From the NCBI GenBank assembly GCA_029260035.1, contig JAJDEA010000242.1, forward strand, positions 1-49,018: a DNA stretch of 49,018 bases, written 5' to 3'. Position numbers and translations under genes: made by a program. This DNA is from Phycisphaerae bacterium (GTDB taxonomy: Bacteria; Planctomycetota; Phycisphaerae; UBA1845). A model generated the notes under the pieces. It searched no databases. It was given only the letters and a program-made list of their open reading frames with translations, and had not been told where the DNA came from. Numbering within the stretch: position 1 is the stretch's first letter; every line of letters starts with the position of its first letter. Below are positions 6,938 through 15,150 of the stretch, piece after piece.

Positions 6938-8488
6938 ATGGCGAATCAACTCAAGATGGCCAAGGTACACACAATTCTGACGTTACGCGCTCGTGGCTGG
7001 TCCTATCGACGGATCGGTCGTGAGCTTGGTGTCCACCGGGAGACAGCCGCTCGCTATGCGCGGCTGGCGGAGGCGTCTCCAGTGGGTGGACCTGGGGCCG
7101 GGTCTGATCAAAACCGTCCAAACCTGCCCGCCGGGTTAGATGTTCAAAACCGGCCAAACCCGCCCACCGGGCCGGGGCCTCGTAGCCTGGCCGAACCCTT
7201 CCGCGAGTTCATCAGCAAATGCCTCGATCAGGGATTGAGTTGCCAACGGATCTGGCAGGATCTCAAGACGGAGCACGCTTTCGAAGGAAGCTACGACAGC
7301 GTTAAGCGGTTCGCTCGGCGACTGAGGATTCACGGGCAGCTACCGTTTCGACGCATGGAGTGCTCTCCGGGTGAAGAGGCCCAGATCGACTTTGGCACCG
7401 GCGCTCCGATCATCATGCAAAACGGTAAGCGTCGGCGTACCCACGTCCTTCGTGTCGTCCTGAGCCATTCGCGCAAAGCCTACAGCGAGGTGGTGTTCCG
7501 CCAGACCACCGAGCAATTCATCCGCTGCATCGAGAACGCCTTCTGCCACTTCGGCGGCGTGCCCAAAACACTGGTCATCGACAACCTGAAGGCGGCGGTC
7601 ACCAAGGCGGACTGGTTCGATCCGGAGATCAACCCGAAGATGTTGTCCTTCTGCGCCCACTACGACACGACCGTTCTTCCCACCAAGCCCTACACGCCTC
7701 GTCACAAAGGCAAAGTTGAACGTGGCGTTGACTACGTTCAGAACAATGCCTTGAAGGGAAAGAATTTCAGGAGCCTGAGCGAACAGAATGAGCATCTTCT
7801 GCGATGGGAGACCACCGTGGCGGATACGCGTATTCATGGCACCACTCGGAGACAGGTGAAGAAAGCCTTCGAAGAGAGTGAGCGAGCGGCGTTGCTGCCG
7901 CTTCCGGTCGCACGGTTCCCATTCTTTGAAGAGGTGGAGCGCAAGGTCAATCGCGACGGCCATGTGGAAGTGGACAAGGCGTACTACTCGGCGCCGCCGG
8001 AATACCTGACTCGGACGGTATGGGTGCGGTGGGACAGTCGCGTGGTGCGTATCTTCAATCACCGGATGGAACAGATCGCGTTCCATGTGAAGCATGAGCC
8101 GGGTCGGTTTAGCACTCAATCTCAACACATCGCCGAACGAAAACGCAGCGGCGTCGAGAAGGGCGCTGTCTATCAGTTGAACAAGGCTCGCCTGATCGGC
8201 TCGGAAACCGGTCGGTGGGCTGAGCAGATGATCCACCAACGAGGCATCGAAGGCGTTCGCGTACTGATGGGGTTGCTCAACCTGGCCCATCGCCATTCGA
8301 GCGCATCCATTGAAGAAGCCTGCGTGTTGGCCGCTTCACACGGAGCTTATCGATTACGGACGATTCGTGAACTGCTCAAACGGCAAGGCGACAAACAAGA
8401 GCGGTTCGAGTTCCTCGATGAGCACGCAATCATTCGACCGCTGACGGATTACGGGAAATTGGTCCATACGGCATTTGGCAAGGAGTAA
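6938..8488 (+). CDS. istA: IS21 transposase IstA
   Basis: This 516-residue protein is the DDE transposase of the element. ATG 6938 follows AAAGGAGG, so I prefer it to the frame opening at 6887. The N-terminal helix-turn-helix (residues about 8-40: ILTLRARGWSYRRIGRELGV) binds the IS ends. The retroviral-integrase-type core has its acidic residues at D151 (AQIDFGTG), D215 (VIDNLKAAV) and E261 (HKGKVERGV), with normal spacing. The C-terminal part (VDKAYYSAPPEYL and onward) matches the Mu/IS21 target-binding end domain. All key residues are present, so the enzyme should be active. The linker at residues 58-78 contains a duplicated QNRPN.P.G whose DNA resembles the terminal repeats. The gene stops 3 bases before istB. 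Confidence 0.95.
   Translation: MANQLKMAKVHTILTLRARGWSYRRIGRELGVHRETAARYARLAEASPVGGPGAGSDQNRPNLPAGLDVQNRPNPPTGPGPRSLAEPFREFISKCLDQGLSCQRIWQDLKTEHAFEGSYDSVKRFARRLRIHGQLPFRRMECSPGEEAQIDFGTGAPIIMQNGKRRRTHVLRVVLSHSRKAYSEVVFRQTTEQFIRCIENAFCHFGGVPKTLVIDNLKAAVTKADWFDPEINPKMLSFCAHYDTTVLPTKPYTPRHKGKVERGVDYVQNNALKGKNFRSLSEQNEHLLRWETTVADTRIHGTTRRQVKKAFEESERAALLPLPVARFPFFEEVERKVNRDGHVEVDKAYYSAPPEYLTRTVWVRWDSRVVRIFNHRMEQIAFHVKHEPGRFSTQSQHIAERKRSGVEKGAVYQLNKARLIGSETGRWAEQMIHQRGIEGVRVLMGLLNLAHRHSSASIEEACVLAASHGAYRLRTIRELLKRQGDKQERFEFLDEHAIIRPLTDYGKLVHTAFGKE
7109..7171 (+). repeat. Two internal copies of an IS-end-like motif within istA
   Basis: Positions 7109-7135 and 7145-7171 are near-identical 27-base units 36 bases apart. 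The second contains CAAAACCGGCCA, which also occurs at the left IS terminus, followed by a CCCGCCCAC block that is the complement of the GTGGGCGGG block at the ends. They encode QNRPNLPAG and QNRPNPPTG in the linker of IstA. Confidence 0.6.
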
Positions 8489-8491
8489 ACA

Positions 8492-9283
8492 GTGATGAAC
8501 AGTACGCTTGTGACGTCTTTGAAGCGGCTTCGGCTATCAGGGTTGGCCCTGTCGTTGGAGGTGCGGTTGCAGGAGGCTTCCGGTAACGGGCTCAACCACA
8601 TGGAGTTTTTGGAGTTAATCCTTGAAGATGAGTTGGCGATCCGTGCGGAACGACTTATGACTCGGCGGGTGAAGGCTGCTGCGTTCAGAGATCCCAAGAC
8701 ACTTGAGGACTTCGACTTCTCATTCAACCCTGCGATCAAGAAGAAGCAAATCTTCGAGTTGGCCACTTGCAAGTTCATTCGTGAGGGGCGGGATGTGTTG
8801 CTGCTCGGTCCGCCGGGGACAGGGAAGAGTCACCTGGCTCAGGCCATGGGCTATCAAGCCATCAAGGCTGGCCACACGGTGCTGTATCGATCGATCTTCG
8901 ATGTAGTTCGCGACTTCCTGCACGACGAGGCGTTGGGCGGCGAAGACAAGGTGCTGAATCGCTACCTGAAACCGGATCTTCTGATTGTTGACGATATGGG
9001 CATGAAGCAGTTGCCCAAGCGCAGCGGCGAGTACCTGTTCGAGATTATCATGCGTCGGTACGAGAACCATTCGACGATGATGACATCGAATAGGCCGTTG
9101 GAGGATTGGGGCAAGCTAATCGGGGATGTGCCGTCGGCGACAGCGATCCTGGATCGGTTCCTGCACCACGCGGAGGTGATCACGATCACCGGCAGGAGCT
9201 ACCGGCTGCGGAACAAATCCGACCAAGGCAGCCCCACCCCGAAACGCACCGCCATCAAGAAACTTGAAGAAAAGAAACTATGA
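8492..9283 (+). CDS. istB: IS21 helper ATPase IstB
   Basis: IstB is the AAA+ regulator that selects target DNA and activates IstA. The frame opens with GTG 8492 or ATG 8495, both suitably placed after AAGGAG at 8480-8485, giving about 262 residues, the usual length. The Walker A motif GPPGTGKS lies near residue 108, Walker B (LLIVDDMG) near 163-170, and the sensor stretch MMTSNRPLEDWG near 193-205. The N-terminal helical domain (LKRLRLSGLALSLEVRLQEA) is typical of the IstB family and mediates decamer assembly. It follows istA within 3 bases, so the pair is co-transcribed. No frameshift or truncation is seen. Confidence 0.95.
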   Translation: MMNSTLVTSLKRLRLSGLALSLEVRLQEASGNGLNHMEFLELILEDELAIRAERLMTRRVKAAAFRDPKTLEDFDFSFNPAIKKKQIFELATCKFIREGRDVLLLGPPGTGKSHLAQAMGYQAIKAGHTVLYRSIFDVVRDFLHDEALGGEDKVLNRYLKPDLLIVDDMGMKQLPKRSGEYLFEIIMRRYENHSTMMTSNRPLEDWGKLIGDVPSATAILDRFLHHAEVITITGRSYRLRNKSDQGSPTPKRTAIKKLEEKKL

Positions 9284-9305
9284 GGTATAAAACGGAAACA
9301 ACCAC

Positions 9306-9357
9306 TGGCCGGTTCTAACCCGCCCATCAGTGGCTGGTTTTAACCTGCCCGGTGACA
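9306..9357 (-). repeat. Right terminal inverted repeat of the IS21 element
   Basis: Read on the minus strand it begins TGTCACCGGGC and holds AAAACCAGCCA and AGAACCGGCCA, matching the left end with few differences and one gap. Confidence 0.8.
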
Positions 9358-9697
9358 GTTGCCAGACGCCTCGTTCGCCGCGCGCGCGACGTAACACGCT
9401 GCGCGGTGTCTCCGCACCGCCGCTGGCAAGGAAGAGGCTTGTAAAGCGCCCTTTGATTGCCGACCAGCGCAACGAGTAACATGTGTCATCCGCCGGCAGC
9501 GTCCAGAGGCAATGCAAGTGGTCCGGGAGAATGACGATGGCGTCAATCTCGAAGGGATGGTGTGCTCGCTCTTCGCCAAAGGCGATCCGCAGGAAAGACA
9601 GCGCAGCCGGGTTGGTCAAGATCGGTCGGCGAAAGTTTGTCACAACCGTAAAGAAGAGCGTTGCACCATGCGCAATGGGGCGTCGATATTCGGGCAT
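9358..9697 (-). pseudogene. REP-associated tyrosine transposase (RAYT), 5' part only
   Basis: From ATG 9697 the frame reads MPEYRRPIAHGATLFFTVVT, then RRPILT, then IDAIVILPDHLHCLWTLP with the HUH-type H.H pair, then YSLRWSAIKGRFTS, the usual order in the Y1/IS200-like domain of RAYT proteins. At residue about 113 (ERGVWQ) it meets the IS21 end. Intact RAYTs continue there into the 'RRFWEH.IRDE.D...H..YIH.NPVKHG' part that contains the catalytic Tyr helix. That part is missing here, and the sequence across the IS on the left flank does not supply it in any frame. The gene is therefore dead. RAYTs mobilise REP palindromes, and one such palindrome lies 42 bases upstream of the start. Confidence 0.85.
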
Positions 9698-9738
9698 CGT
9701 GCTGGAAGGTTAATCGCGAGCGATGGCCCGTGTAAAGG

Positions 9739-9759
9739 GGGTGCGTCCGGGACGCACCC
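9739..9759. repeat. REP-like palindrome upstream of the RAYT
   Basis: Arms GGGTGCGTCC and GGACGCACCC form a perfect 10-bp stem around a single G. This is the palindrome type found near RAYT genes in many bacteria. I find no second exact copy elsewhere in the window. Confidence 0.7.
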
Positions 9760-9847
9760 TACAGCTGAGGAGTTCCTAAGAACGTTCAAAGTGAATCCGA
9801 CCACACCAGAAGATCCGCCCGTGGTCTTATATCCCGGGTAGGGAAGC

Positions 9848-10768
9848 CTAATGAACAAGATCTGCTGGTGTCGTGGGCTTGCCATTCCGAAGAGGCGGCG
9901 TTTGGCGAGCGGCGTGGTCGATGCCGAGAAGTTCCAAGGTGTCTCGCTCGACAATGCCTCGGATTTGCTCGCGCGGGATCGCGGGGAGATTATTCCCCTG
10001 GCAAAGATGGTTAATGCCATAAATCTCTTCGATGCACTCAGACGCCGTTGCCAACGGGAAGCCACTGCCAAATAGTAATTTGTCAATGACACCCATCTGA
10101 TGCGCGCTGAGGAGTGTTGTATATGCCTGCCAAGGCTGGCGCAGAAGCCAACTGACTTCCGCAAACACATTGTCATGCTTGGCGAGGAGAAGAATCGTTT
10201 CCTGCGTCCAGGGATGTCCCACATGTGCGATGATGATTTTCAGTTCCGGCATCTCGCGAGCCACTTCATCCAGAAGAAAAGGCCGTGCGTATTCGAGCTT
10301 CGCCTTGCTGCACAAGTGGACGCCTGAGTGAACGAGCAACGGCATTCGCATTTCTTCGGCTTCCGCATAAACGCGCATAGCCTGGCTGCTGGTTGGGTGA
10401 TAATCCTGAGCGCTCGGCGCGATGGCAAAGCCCTTCATGCCGAACTCGTCACGCCCTCGCTTCATATCTTCGATGGCGGCTTTGGGGTCGCTTGGGTCAA
10501 TGCCGGCAAACCCGATGATGCGGTCACTATGGGCGCTGATGTACTCGGCGAGTTTTTCGTTATGGATGTTGGCATTCAAATGGGAACTCTTGAAGCCAAC
10601 GAGAATAGTCACGTCAACCGGCTCGCTGGCGGCAAGATGTCTGGCAAAGCCATGGTTGGGCTGATCTTCGCTCGAAGTCTGCTGTGACTTTCTGCTACCC
10701 GAAGGCGGCAGGCAAAGCCCGAGTTCGGAGTCGGAGTCCCAAGCGTGGGTATAACAATCTACAATCAT
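9848..10768 (-). CDS. Amidohydrolase-family (amidohydrolase 2 type) protein with altered metal ligands
   Basis: I start at ATG 10768 (MIVDCYTHAWD, 306 residues) because the TIM-barrel fold begins there; an upstream ATG at 10867 adds 33 residues of poor quality. The order is that of ACMSD-like amidohydrolases: strand 1 with the metal site, VDVTILVGFKS, IIGFAGIDPSDPKAAIEDM, GMKGFAIAPSAQDYHP, MPLLVHSGVH, LKIIIAHVGHPW, then LLFGSGFPLATASECIEEI. Two conserved positions differ: the H.H of strand 1 is HAW, and the Asp of the usual FGSD.P is Gly. The histidines of LVHSG and IAHVGHP remain. It may be a non-catalytic member or bind one metal. It lies downstream of thiG on the same strand, 141 bases away, so a link to thiamine synthesis is possible but not shown. 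Confidence 0.75.
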   Translation of the reverse strand: MIVDCYTHAWDSDSELGLCLPPSGSRKSQQTSSEDQPNHGFARHLAASEPVDVTILVGFKSSHLNANIHNEKLAEYISAHSDRIIGFAGIDPSDPKAAIEDMKRGRDEFGMKGFAIAPSAQDYHPTSSQAMRVYAEAEEMRMPLLVHSGVHLCSKAKLEYARPFLLDEVAREMPELKIIIAHVGHPWTQETILLLAKHDNVFAEVSWLLRQPWQAYTTLLSAHQMGVIDKLLFGSGFPLATASECIEEIYGINHLCQGNNLPAIPREQIRGIVERDTLELLGIDHAARQTPPLRNGKPTTPADLVH

Positions 10769-10909
10769 AAGGAAACGCCTGTATATGCAAATATCACCGG
10801 CATTGCGATGATATTTGATATTACCTTGGGTGGCTGGATGGAGCAACAATGAATGTCCAGACGTCACTGCTCGGCGAGTATCGTGGCTTTGGAGTTTGAG
10901 TGACGCCGA

Positions 10910-11746
10910 CTACACAACACTTGCGGCTGGCTTAATGACCCCCTCGGCTGGCGACGAGGCCGTCGCGTATCGCTTCTTGGGAATTCTTCCCGCTTGAAAA
11001 GCAAGTCTGCCTGCCTCAACGCCCTTAGCCATCGCACGAGCCATTGCAACCGGATCGTCAGCGCCAGCGATTCCGGTGTTAAGCAACACGCCGTCGGCTC
11101 CAAGTTCCATGGCAACGGTAACATCCGATGCAGTGCCAACCCCTGCGTCGACGATGACCGGGTATTCCGGGTCGCCTTCCTTGAGGTACTCCAGACATAG
11201 CCGAATGTTGTTGGGATTGAGAATGCCCTGCCCGCTTCCAATCGGAGAACCAAGCGGCATCACGCTTGTGGCGCCAGCGTCCTTCAGTCGTTTGGCGACG
11301 ATTGGGTCGTCATTGGAGTAAGCTAATACGTCGAAACCAGCTTCGACCAACTCCTCAGTCGCTTGCAGCGTACCAAAAGGCTCCGGCAGCAATGTTTTCT
11401 TATCCGCCAAGACCTCAATCTTAACCCATTTTGCGCCAGGATTCTGAAGCCCTTCGAGCAACTCACGACTGAGTTTCGCCGACCGAACTGCATCCTTCGC
11501 ACTGAAACAACCAGCCGTGTTTGGAAGAATTGTGTACCGGGACAGATCCAGATGATCTAGGATATTTCCCGACTTCGCCTTGCCATCATCTGTGAGCACG
11601 TCGCGACGAATGGCCACGGTGACGACTTCGCATTGCGAGGCGTCGAGAGCCTCGTTCATCGTTTTGAAATCCGGATATTTTCCAGTTCCGACGAACAACC
11701 TAGACGTAAAAACGAACGACCCGACTCTGTACTCACCCAAGGGCAT
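10910..11746 (-). CDS. thiG: Thiazole synthase ThiG
   Basis: ThiG makes the thiazole phosphate half of thiamine from 1-deoxy-D-xylulose 5-phosphate, dehydroglycine and the ThiS thiocarboxylate. The 278-residue TIM barrel is slightly longer than usual at the C-terminus ([14 protein letters not shown]). The Schiff-base lysine is K109 in WVKIEVL, and the phosphate-binding loops [14 protein letters not shown] and [13 protein letters not shown], then [17 protein letters not shown], are intact. The start ATG overlaps the thiS stop by one base (TAATG), so the two are translationally coupled. No thiO, thiH, thiE or thiF is next to it. Confidence 0.96.
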   Translation of the reverse strand: MPLGEYRVGSFVFTSRLFVGTGKYPDFKTMNEALDASQCEVVTVAIRRDVLTDDGKAKSGNILDHLDLSRYTILPNTAGCFSAKDAVRSAKLSRELLEGLQNPGAKWVKIEVLADKKTLLPEPFGTLQATEELVEAGFDVLAYSNDDPIVAKRLKDAGATSVMPLGSPIGSGQGILNPNNIRLCLEYLKEGDPEYPVIVDAGVGTASDVTVAMELGADGVLLNTGIAGADDPVAMARAMAKGVEAGRLAFQAGRIPKKRYATASSPAEGVIKPAASVV

Positions 11747-11946
11747 TATCCACCTCCCACAAACGTGACGACCTCGATACGATCGCCTTCCTGTATATTC
11801 GTCTCGTTGAATATTTTCCGCGACACAAGTTCTTCGTTAATTTCAACCGCTACACGAATCGGATCAAGTTCGAGATCGCGCAACAACCCTGCTACCGATT
11901 TCTTTTCGGAAAGTGCTTTTGCTTGGCCGTTTAGCGTGATTTGCAT
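11746..11946 (-). CDS. thiS: Sulfur carrier protein ThiS
   Basis: A 66-residue ubiquitin-fold protein, the expected size. ThiF adenylates and thiocarboxylates its C-terminal Gly-Gly, which then delivers sulfur to ThiG. The sequence runs [30 protein letters not shown], then [13 protein letters not shown]; it ends in three glycines where most family members have two after Val, and this does not impair recognition. It lies directly upstream of thiG with a one-base overlap and 25 bases downstream of the small membrane protein gene, so all three may share a message. I looked for a TPP riboswitch upstream and did not find its conserved pieces. Confidence 0.94.
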   Translation of the reverse strand: MQITLNGQAKALSEKKSVAGLLRDLELDPIRVAVEINEELVSRKIFNETNIQEGDRIEVVTFVGGG

Positions 11947-11971
11947 GATCTTGCAGCAGTCAATGGGTTAT

Positions 11972-12313
11972 TCAAATCAGTGTGCGCGCGGCATTATAGA
12001 TCGTTAAGGCTTGTGATTCAATTGGCTCAAATTTGTCGGAATAAATGACAATCGCATAAACAATGGCGGCGGCTAGAAGAGCGAAGGCAATGGCAACTTT
12101 GGCCTGCAATCGTTGCGACTGCACGGCTTCGTCAGACGTATCTTCTTTGCGAAAGGCCCAGAGGACTAATCCGGCAAGACAAAGCGACCCAGGCGAACCA
12201 AAGTAGAGAACCAAAGTCACATTTAGATCGGTAAACGTGGCTCGATAGACCAACATTGCGATGGCCAGCCCAAACGAACCAAGCCCAATCCACACACCAA
12301 GCAACGCGAGCAT
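11972..12313 (-). CDS. Small membrane protein, three predicted helices
   Basis: The 113-residue product starts at ATG 12313 behind GAGGGAAAGAGA. Three hydrophobic segments are visible at about 2-23 (LALLGVWIGLGSFGLAIAML), 33-53 (VTLVLYFGSPGSLCLAGLVL) and 72-91 (VAIAFALLAAAIVYAIVIYS), with a short charged loop (RKEDTSDEAVQSQ) between the second and third. I do not recognise a family. It lies 25 bases upstream of thiS on the same strand; that spacing suggests co-transcription, but nothing in the sequence links it to thiamine. Confidence 0.6.
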   Translation of the reverse strand: MLALLGVWIGLGSFGLAIAMLVYRATFTDLNVTLVLYFGSPGSLCLAGLVLWAFRKEDTSDEAVQSQRLQAKVAIAFALLAAAIVYAIVIYSDKFEPIESQALTIYNAARTLI

Positions 12314-12549
12314 ACTTCTCTTTCCCTCGTGACTGTTTCACAGTCCGCCGCGACTAGCCAAAAATGCACCGTAGCCCATATGAGATTGAAATGCTATAGC
12401 AACCTGCGAGCAGGTGTCGTGACGAAAGACAAAATAGACAATTGCAAGAAAGCAGCTCCAAACGGCAGTAGTTGCAGTGAACCACTTCATCATGAAATAT
12501 TTCCAAGAACGTTACGCTTCGAGCGTTTCGCAAAGTGGGGTCGCTGGAA

Positions 12550-13167
12550 TCAACGCTCCTCCGGCGGCGAGGCCCACCGATCGATCAGTCGAGCGAAAGG
12601 CCAGCAAAGAACGCCCAGCTTTCTTATTGAGCCGAAGCCACCCTCGAAAAAGCGCTTGCTGGAAATTACTAACTTGACATGCGCTCTAACTTCTTCGTCC
12701 GATTTTTCAAGTGCCTCATGCAAGGCACTAACATCCTGCGGGCTACCGTGAATCGCTACACGCAGCGCATCAACACTGATTCGATCGGACATCACCTTCG
12801 CCAATCCGATCGAATCATCAAGGCCAAGCACGATCATTTCGGACTCTGCCCGATCAAGTTCTCGCATCGCATCGCACCAATCCGCGCGTGCACGTTGCAT
12901 TTCTTCTACTCGTAGCGAATGATCGGATGAGACTGGCTTCACCAGTGAAAGGGATCGAAACGCAGCAACGACGGACTTCGCCGACCGCGTAGCAGTAAGA
13001 CGCGCCGCCAACCAACGTGAAATTATTTCTTGATGCCGATTTCTTCGACCAGCGCTATCGGTTCGCCAATTAACGACTAAAACAATAAGCGCAACGACAC
13101 CGGCCCCGGCAATTCCTCCCAGAACGCCAGCTAGAACGACCCACGTTGCAACTTCCCCTTCTGCCAT
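12550..13167 (-). CDS. Membrane-anchored hypothetical protein
   Basis: ATG 13167 has GAGGCG upstream and is preferred over the ATG two codons earlier; the product is 205 residues. One N-terminal membrane helix (about residues 8-32: VVLAGVLGGIAGAGVVALIV) is followed by a basic segment and then an all-helical, charged cytoplasmic part (about 40-165) with heptad-like runs (RVEEMQRARADWCDAMRELD, DVSALHEALEKSDEEVRAHV). A Trp- and Phe-rich tail (LGVLCWPFARLIDRW) may associate with the membrane. I do not recognise the family. It is divergent from ggt and 236 bases upstream of the small membrane protein gene. Confidence 0.55.
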   Translation of the reverse strand: MAEGEVATWVVLAGVLGGIAGAGVVALIVLVVNWRTDSAGRRNRHQEIISRWLAARLTATRSAKSVVAAFRSLSLVKPVSSDHSLRVEEMQRARADWCDAMRELDRAESEMIVLGLDDSIGLAKVMSDRISVDALRVAIHGSPQDVSALHEALEKSDEEVRAHVKLVISSKRFFEGGFGSIRKLGVLCWPFARLIDRWASPPEER

Positions 13168-13376
13168 GCGCACGCCTCATGCAAGACGAAACGTCCCGCT
13201 CGCCATAACAGTATAGCGTTACGACGATTCCGCGTCGGCACGGCAGGCAAAATTGCAATAGAATAGGGTGTCTGTCCATCGGGTCGAACTCAAGGTACGA
13301 TAATCATAGAACGATCGAACCACTTATGGCGATCTGGCTCAGCAAATGAAAACATCATCAATCCGGAGACTGGAGA

Positions 13377-15101
13377 ATGTCATCGTCGTTGCTCTCAGCA
13401 TCCCTATTCTTCGCGGCTTTGCTGCTAATTATGGGAACCCCTCTAAACGCTCTTGGTGGAGGCGGAGATCGTGTGACCGGTCGAAACTTTGCGACGCGCT
13501 CTGAAGTTTTCGCGAAACACGTCATGGCAGCCACAAGCCAGCCTCTCGCTACCCAAGTAGCGCTGGATATCCTTCGACGAGGAGGCACTGCTGTTGACGC
13601 TGCGATCGCGGCAAACGCAACACTAGGCCTTATGGAGCCAACCGGAAGCGGAATCGGCGGAGATTTATTCGCGATTGTTTGGGACAACGAGACGAAGCAG
13701 TTGATCGGGCTGAACGCCAGCGGACGAAGTCCATACGCGCTAACTCGCTCACACTTCGCAGAACTCGGCCTAACTGCTATCCCCCCCCACGGCCCACTAC
13801 CCGTCAGCGTCCCGGGGTGCGTCGATGGTTGGTTCGAGTTGCACAAGCGGTTTGGCAAGTTGCCCATGTCAGAAGTGCTCGAACCGGCTATTCGCTATGC
13901 GCGCGAGGGTTTTCCCGTCTCGGAGTTGATCGCCTACTATTGGTCGCGAGGCGGACGAGCACTCCGCGATCAACCCAACTTCGCCGACACCTTTCTGCCG
14001 AATGGACGTGCTCCTGGAAAAGGAGACATTTTTCGCAATCCCGATCTTGCCCGAACCTATGAGGCGCTCGCCAGTCAAGGACGTGATGCCTATTACCGCG
14101 GGGAATTGACTGCCATCATGGCGGCGTTTTGCAAACGAGTTGGCTGTTTTCTGACGGAGAAAGATTTTGCCGACCACACGTCAACATGGGTTCAGCCTGT
14201 GTCGACAAATTACCGAGGCTATGACGTATGGGAGCTTCCGCCAAACGGTCAAGGCATCGCCGCATTGCAGATTCTCAACATCCTAGAGGCATACGATCTA
14301 AAAGAGATGAACCACAACAGCACCGCGTATCTACATCACTTGATCGAGGCTAAGAAAATTGCATATGAAGACCGAGCTCGTTTCTACGCAGACATGGATT
14401 TTGCAGATGTCCCATTGGCAGAACTTATTTCAAAGGACTATGCAAACAAGCGACGCGAGCTTTTGAACCCAAAGAAAGCATCGAAACATATACCGCCCGG
14501 CGACGCAATTCTGGCACAAGGAGACACGATATACCTGACAGTCGCGGACGCAGACAGAAACATGGTCTCCCTGATTCAAAGCAACTATCGGGGTTTTGGA
14601 TCGGGGTTGGTACCCGATGGCCTTGGGTTCGTCTTTCAGGACCGCGGGCAGCTTTTTTCGCTGGAAGAAGATCACCCCAACGCATACGAACCGCACAAGC
14701 GCCCGTTCCACACAATCATTCCGGCATTCGTCACGAAAGACGGAAAGCCCTGGCTCAGCTTTGGCGTTATGGGCGGCGACATGCAGCCGCAGGGGCACGT
14801 TCAAGTATTGTGCAACCTCATCGACTTCAACATGAACTTGCAGGAAGCCGGTGATGCAGCGCGGTTTCACCATCAGGGTTCGTCTGAGCCTACGGGGGAG
14901 CGCATGAGAAACGGCGGATGGGTGGCACTTGAGTCCGGGGTCGACGCAGAGGTGCGGCGTGAATTGAAAAAGATGGGCCATCAGGTCCGGTTTGAGTCCG
15001 GCGGATTCGGCGGCTATCAAGCGATTCGGTATGACGAAGAACGCGACCTATATATCGGCGCGTCAGAATCTCGCAAAGACGGGCAAGCTGCGGGATATTA
15101 A
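13377..15101 (+). CDS. ggt: Gamma-glutamyltransferase (glutathione hydrolase)
   Basis: This 574-residue precursor has a signal peptide (MSSSLLSASLFFAALLLIMG) and is exported to the periplasm. The family cleaves gamma-glutamyl bonds, as in glutathione, and self-cleaves into large and small subunits just before a Thr that becomes the nucleophile. Here that Thr is T384 in GDTIYLTVADAD, aligning with the TTH.SVVD motif of known enzymes, although the usual second Thr is Ile. Upstream landmarks are VALDILRRGGTAVDAAIA, EPTGSGIGGDLF, and VPGCVDGWFELHKRFG; downstream are the RPFHTIIPAFV and FGVMGGDMQPQGHVQVL stretches, both standard. The gene is convergent with the helicase gene, 49 bases apart at the stops. 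Confidence 0.9.
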   Translation: MSSSLLSASLFFAALLLIMGTPLNALGGGGDRVTGRNFATRSEVFAKHVMAATSQPLATQVALDILRRGGTAVDAAIAANATLGLMEPTGSGIGGDLFAIVWDNETKQLIGLNASGRSPYALTRSHFAELGLTAIPPHGPLPVSVPGCVDGWFELHKRFGKLPMSEVLEPAIRYAREGFPVSELIAYYWSRGGRALRDQPNFADTFLPNGRAPGKGDIFRNPDLARTYEALASQGRDAYYRGELTAIMAAFCKRVGCFLTEKDFADHTSTWVQPVSTNYRGYDVWELPPNGQGIAALQILNILEAYDLKEMNHNSTAYLHHLIEAKKIAYEDRARFYADMDFADVPLAELISKDYANKRRELLNPKKASKHIPPGDAILAQGDTIYLTVADADRNMVSLIQSNYRGFGSGLVPDGLGFVFQDRGQLFSLEEDHPNAYEPHKRPFHTIIPAFVTKDGKPWLSFGVMGGDMQPQGHVQVLCNLIDFNMNLQEAGDAARFHHQGSSEPTGERMRNGGWVALESGVDAEVRRELKKMGHQVRFESGGFGGYQAIRYDEERDLYIGASESRKDGQAAGY

Positions 15102-15150
15102 CGCTATCTGCCCAAGAAATGCCGAACTCACGGCGTCCGTCAATCAGGAA

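Larger units (their letters stand above)
6834..9357 (+). mobile_element. IS21-family insertion sequence, complete
   Basis: The element is 2524 bp, carries istA and istB in order, and is bounded by imperfect terminal inverted repeats that begin TGTCA on both sides. The ends align for about 50 bases (CGGGC, AAAACC.GCCA, TGGGCGGGT and AACCGGCCA are shared) with one gap, and each holds two copies of an AACC.GCCA-type motif, as expected for the multiple transposase-binding sites of IS21 ends. I see no direct target duplication: the flanks read GCTGAAAATG on the left and GTTGCCAGAC on the right. The right flank is inside a RAYT gene whose other half is not on the left flank, so the locus was rearranged after insertion or by recombination between copies. 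Confidence 0.9.

Noticed and set aside
7340..8296. Long open frame of 318 codons on the strand opposite istA
   Set aside because: It mirrors the istA coding frame, has no ribosome-binding site and no domain; typical antisense shadow in a GC-rich gene.
12314..12549. TPP riboswitch upstream of the thiS-thiG unit
   Set aside because: I looked for the CTGAGA and ACCTGAT-type conserved pieces on the minus strand and did not find them.
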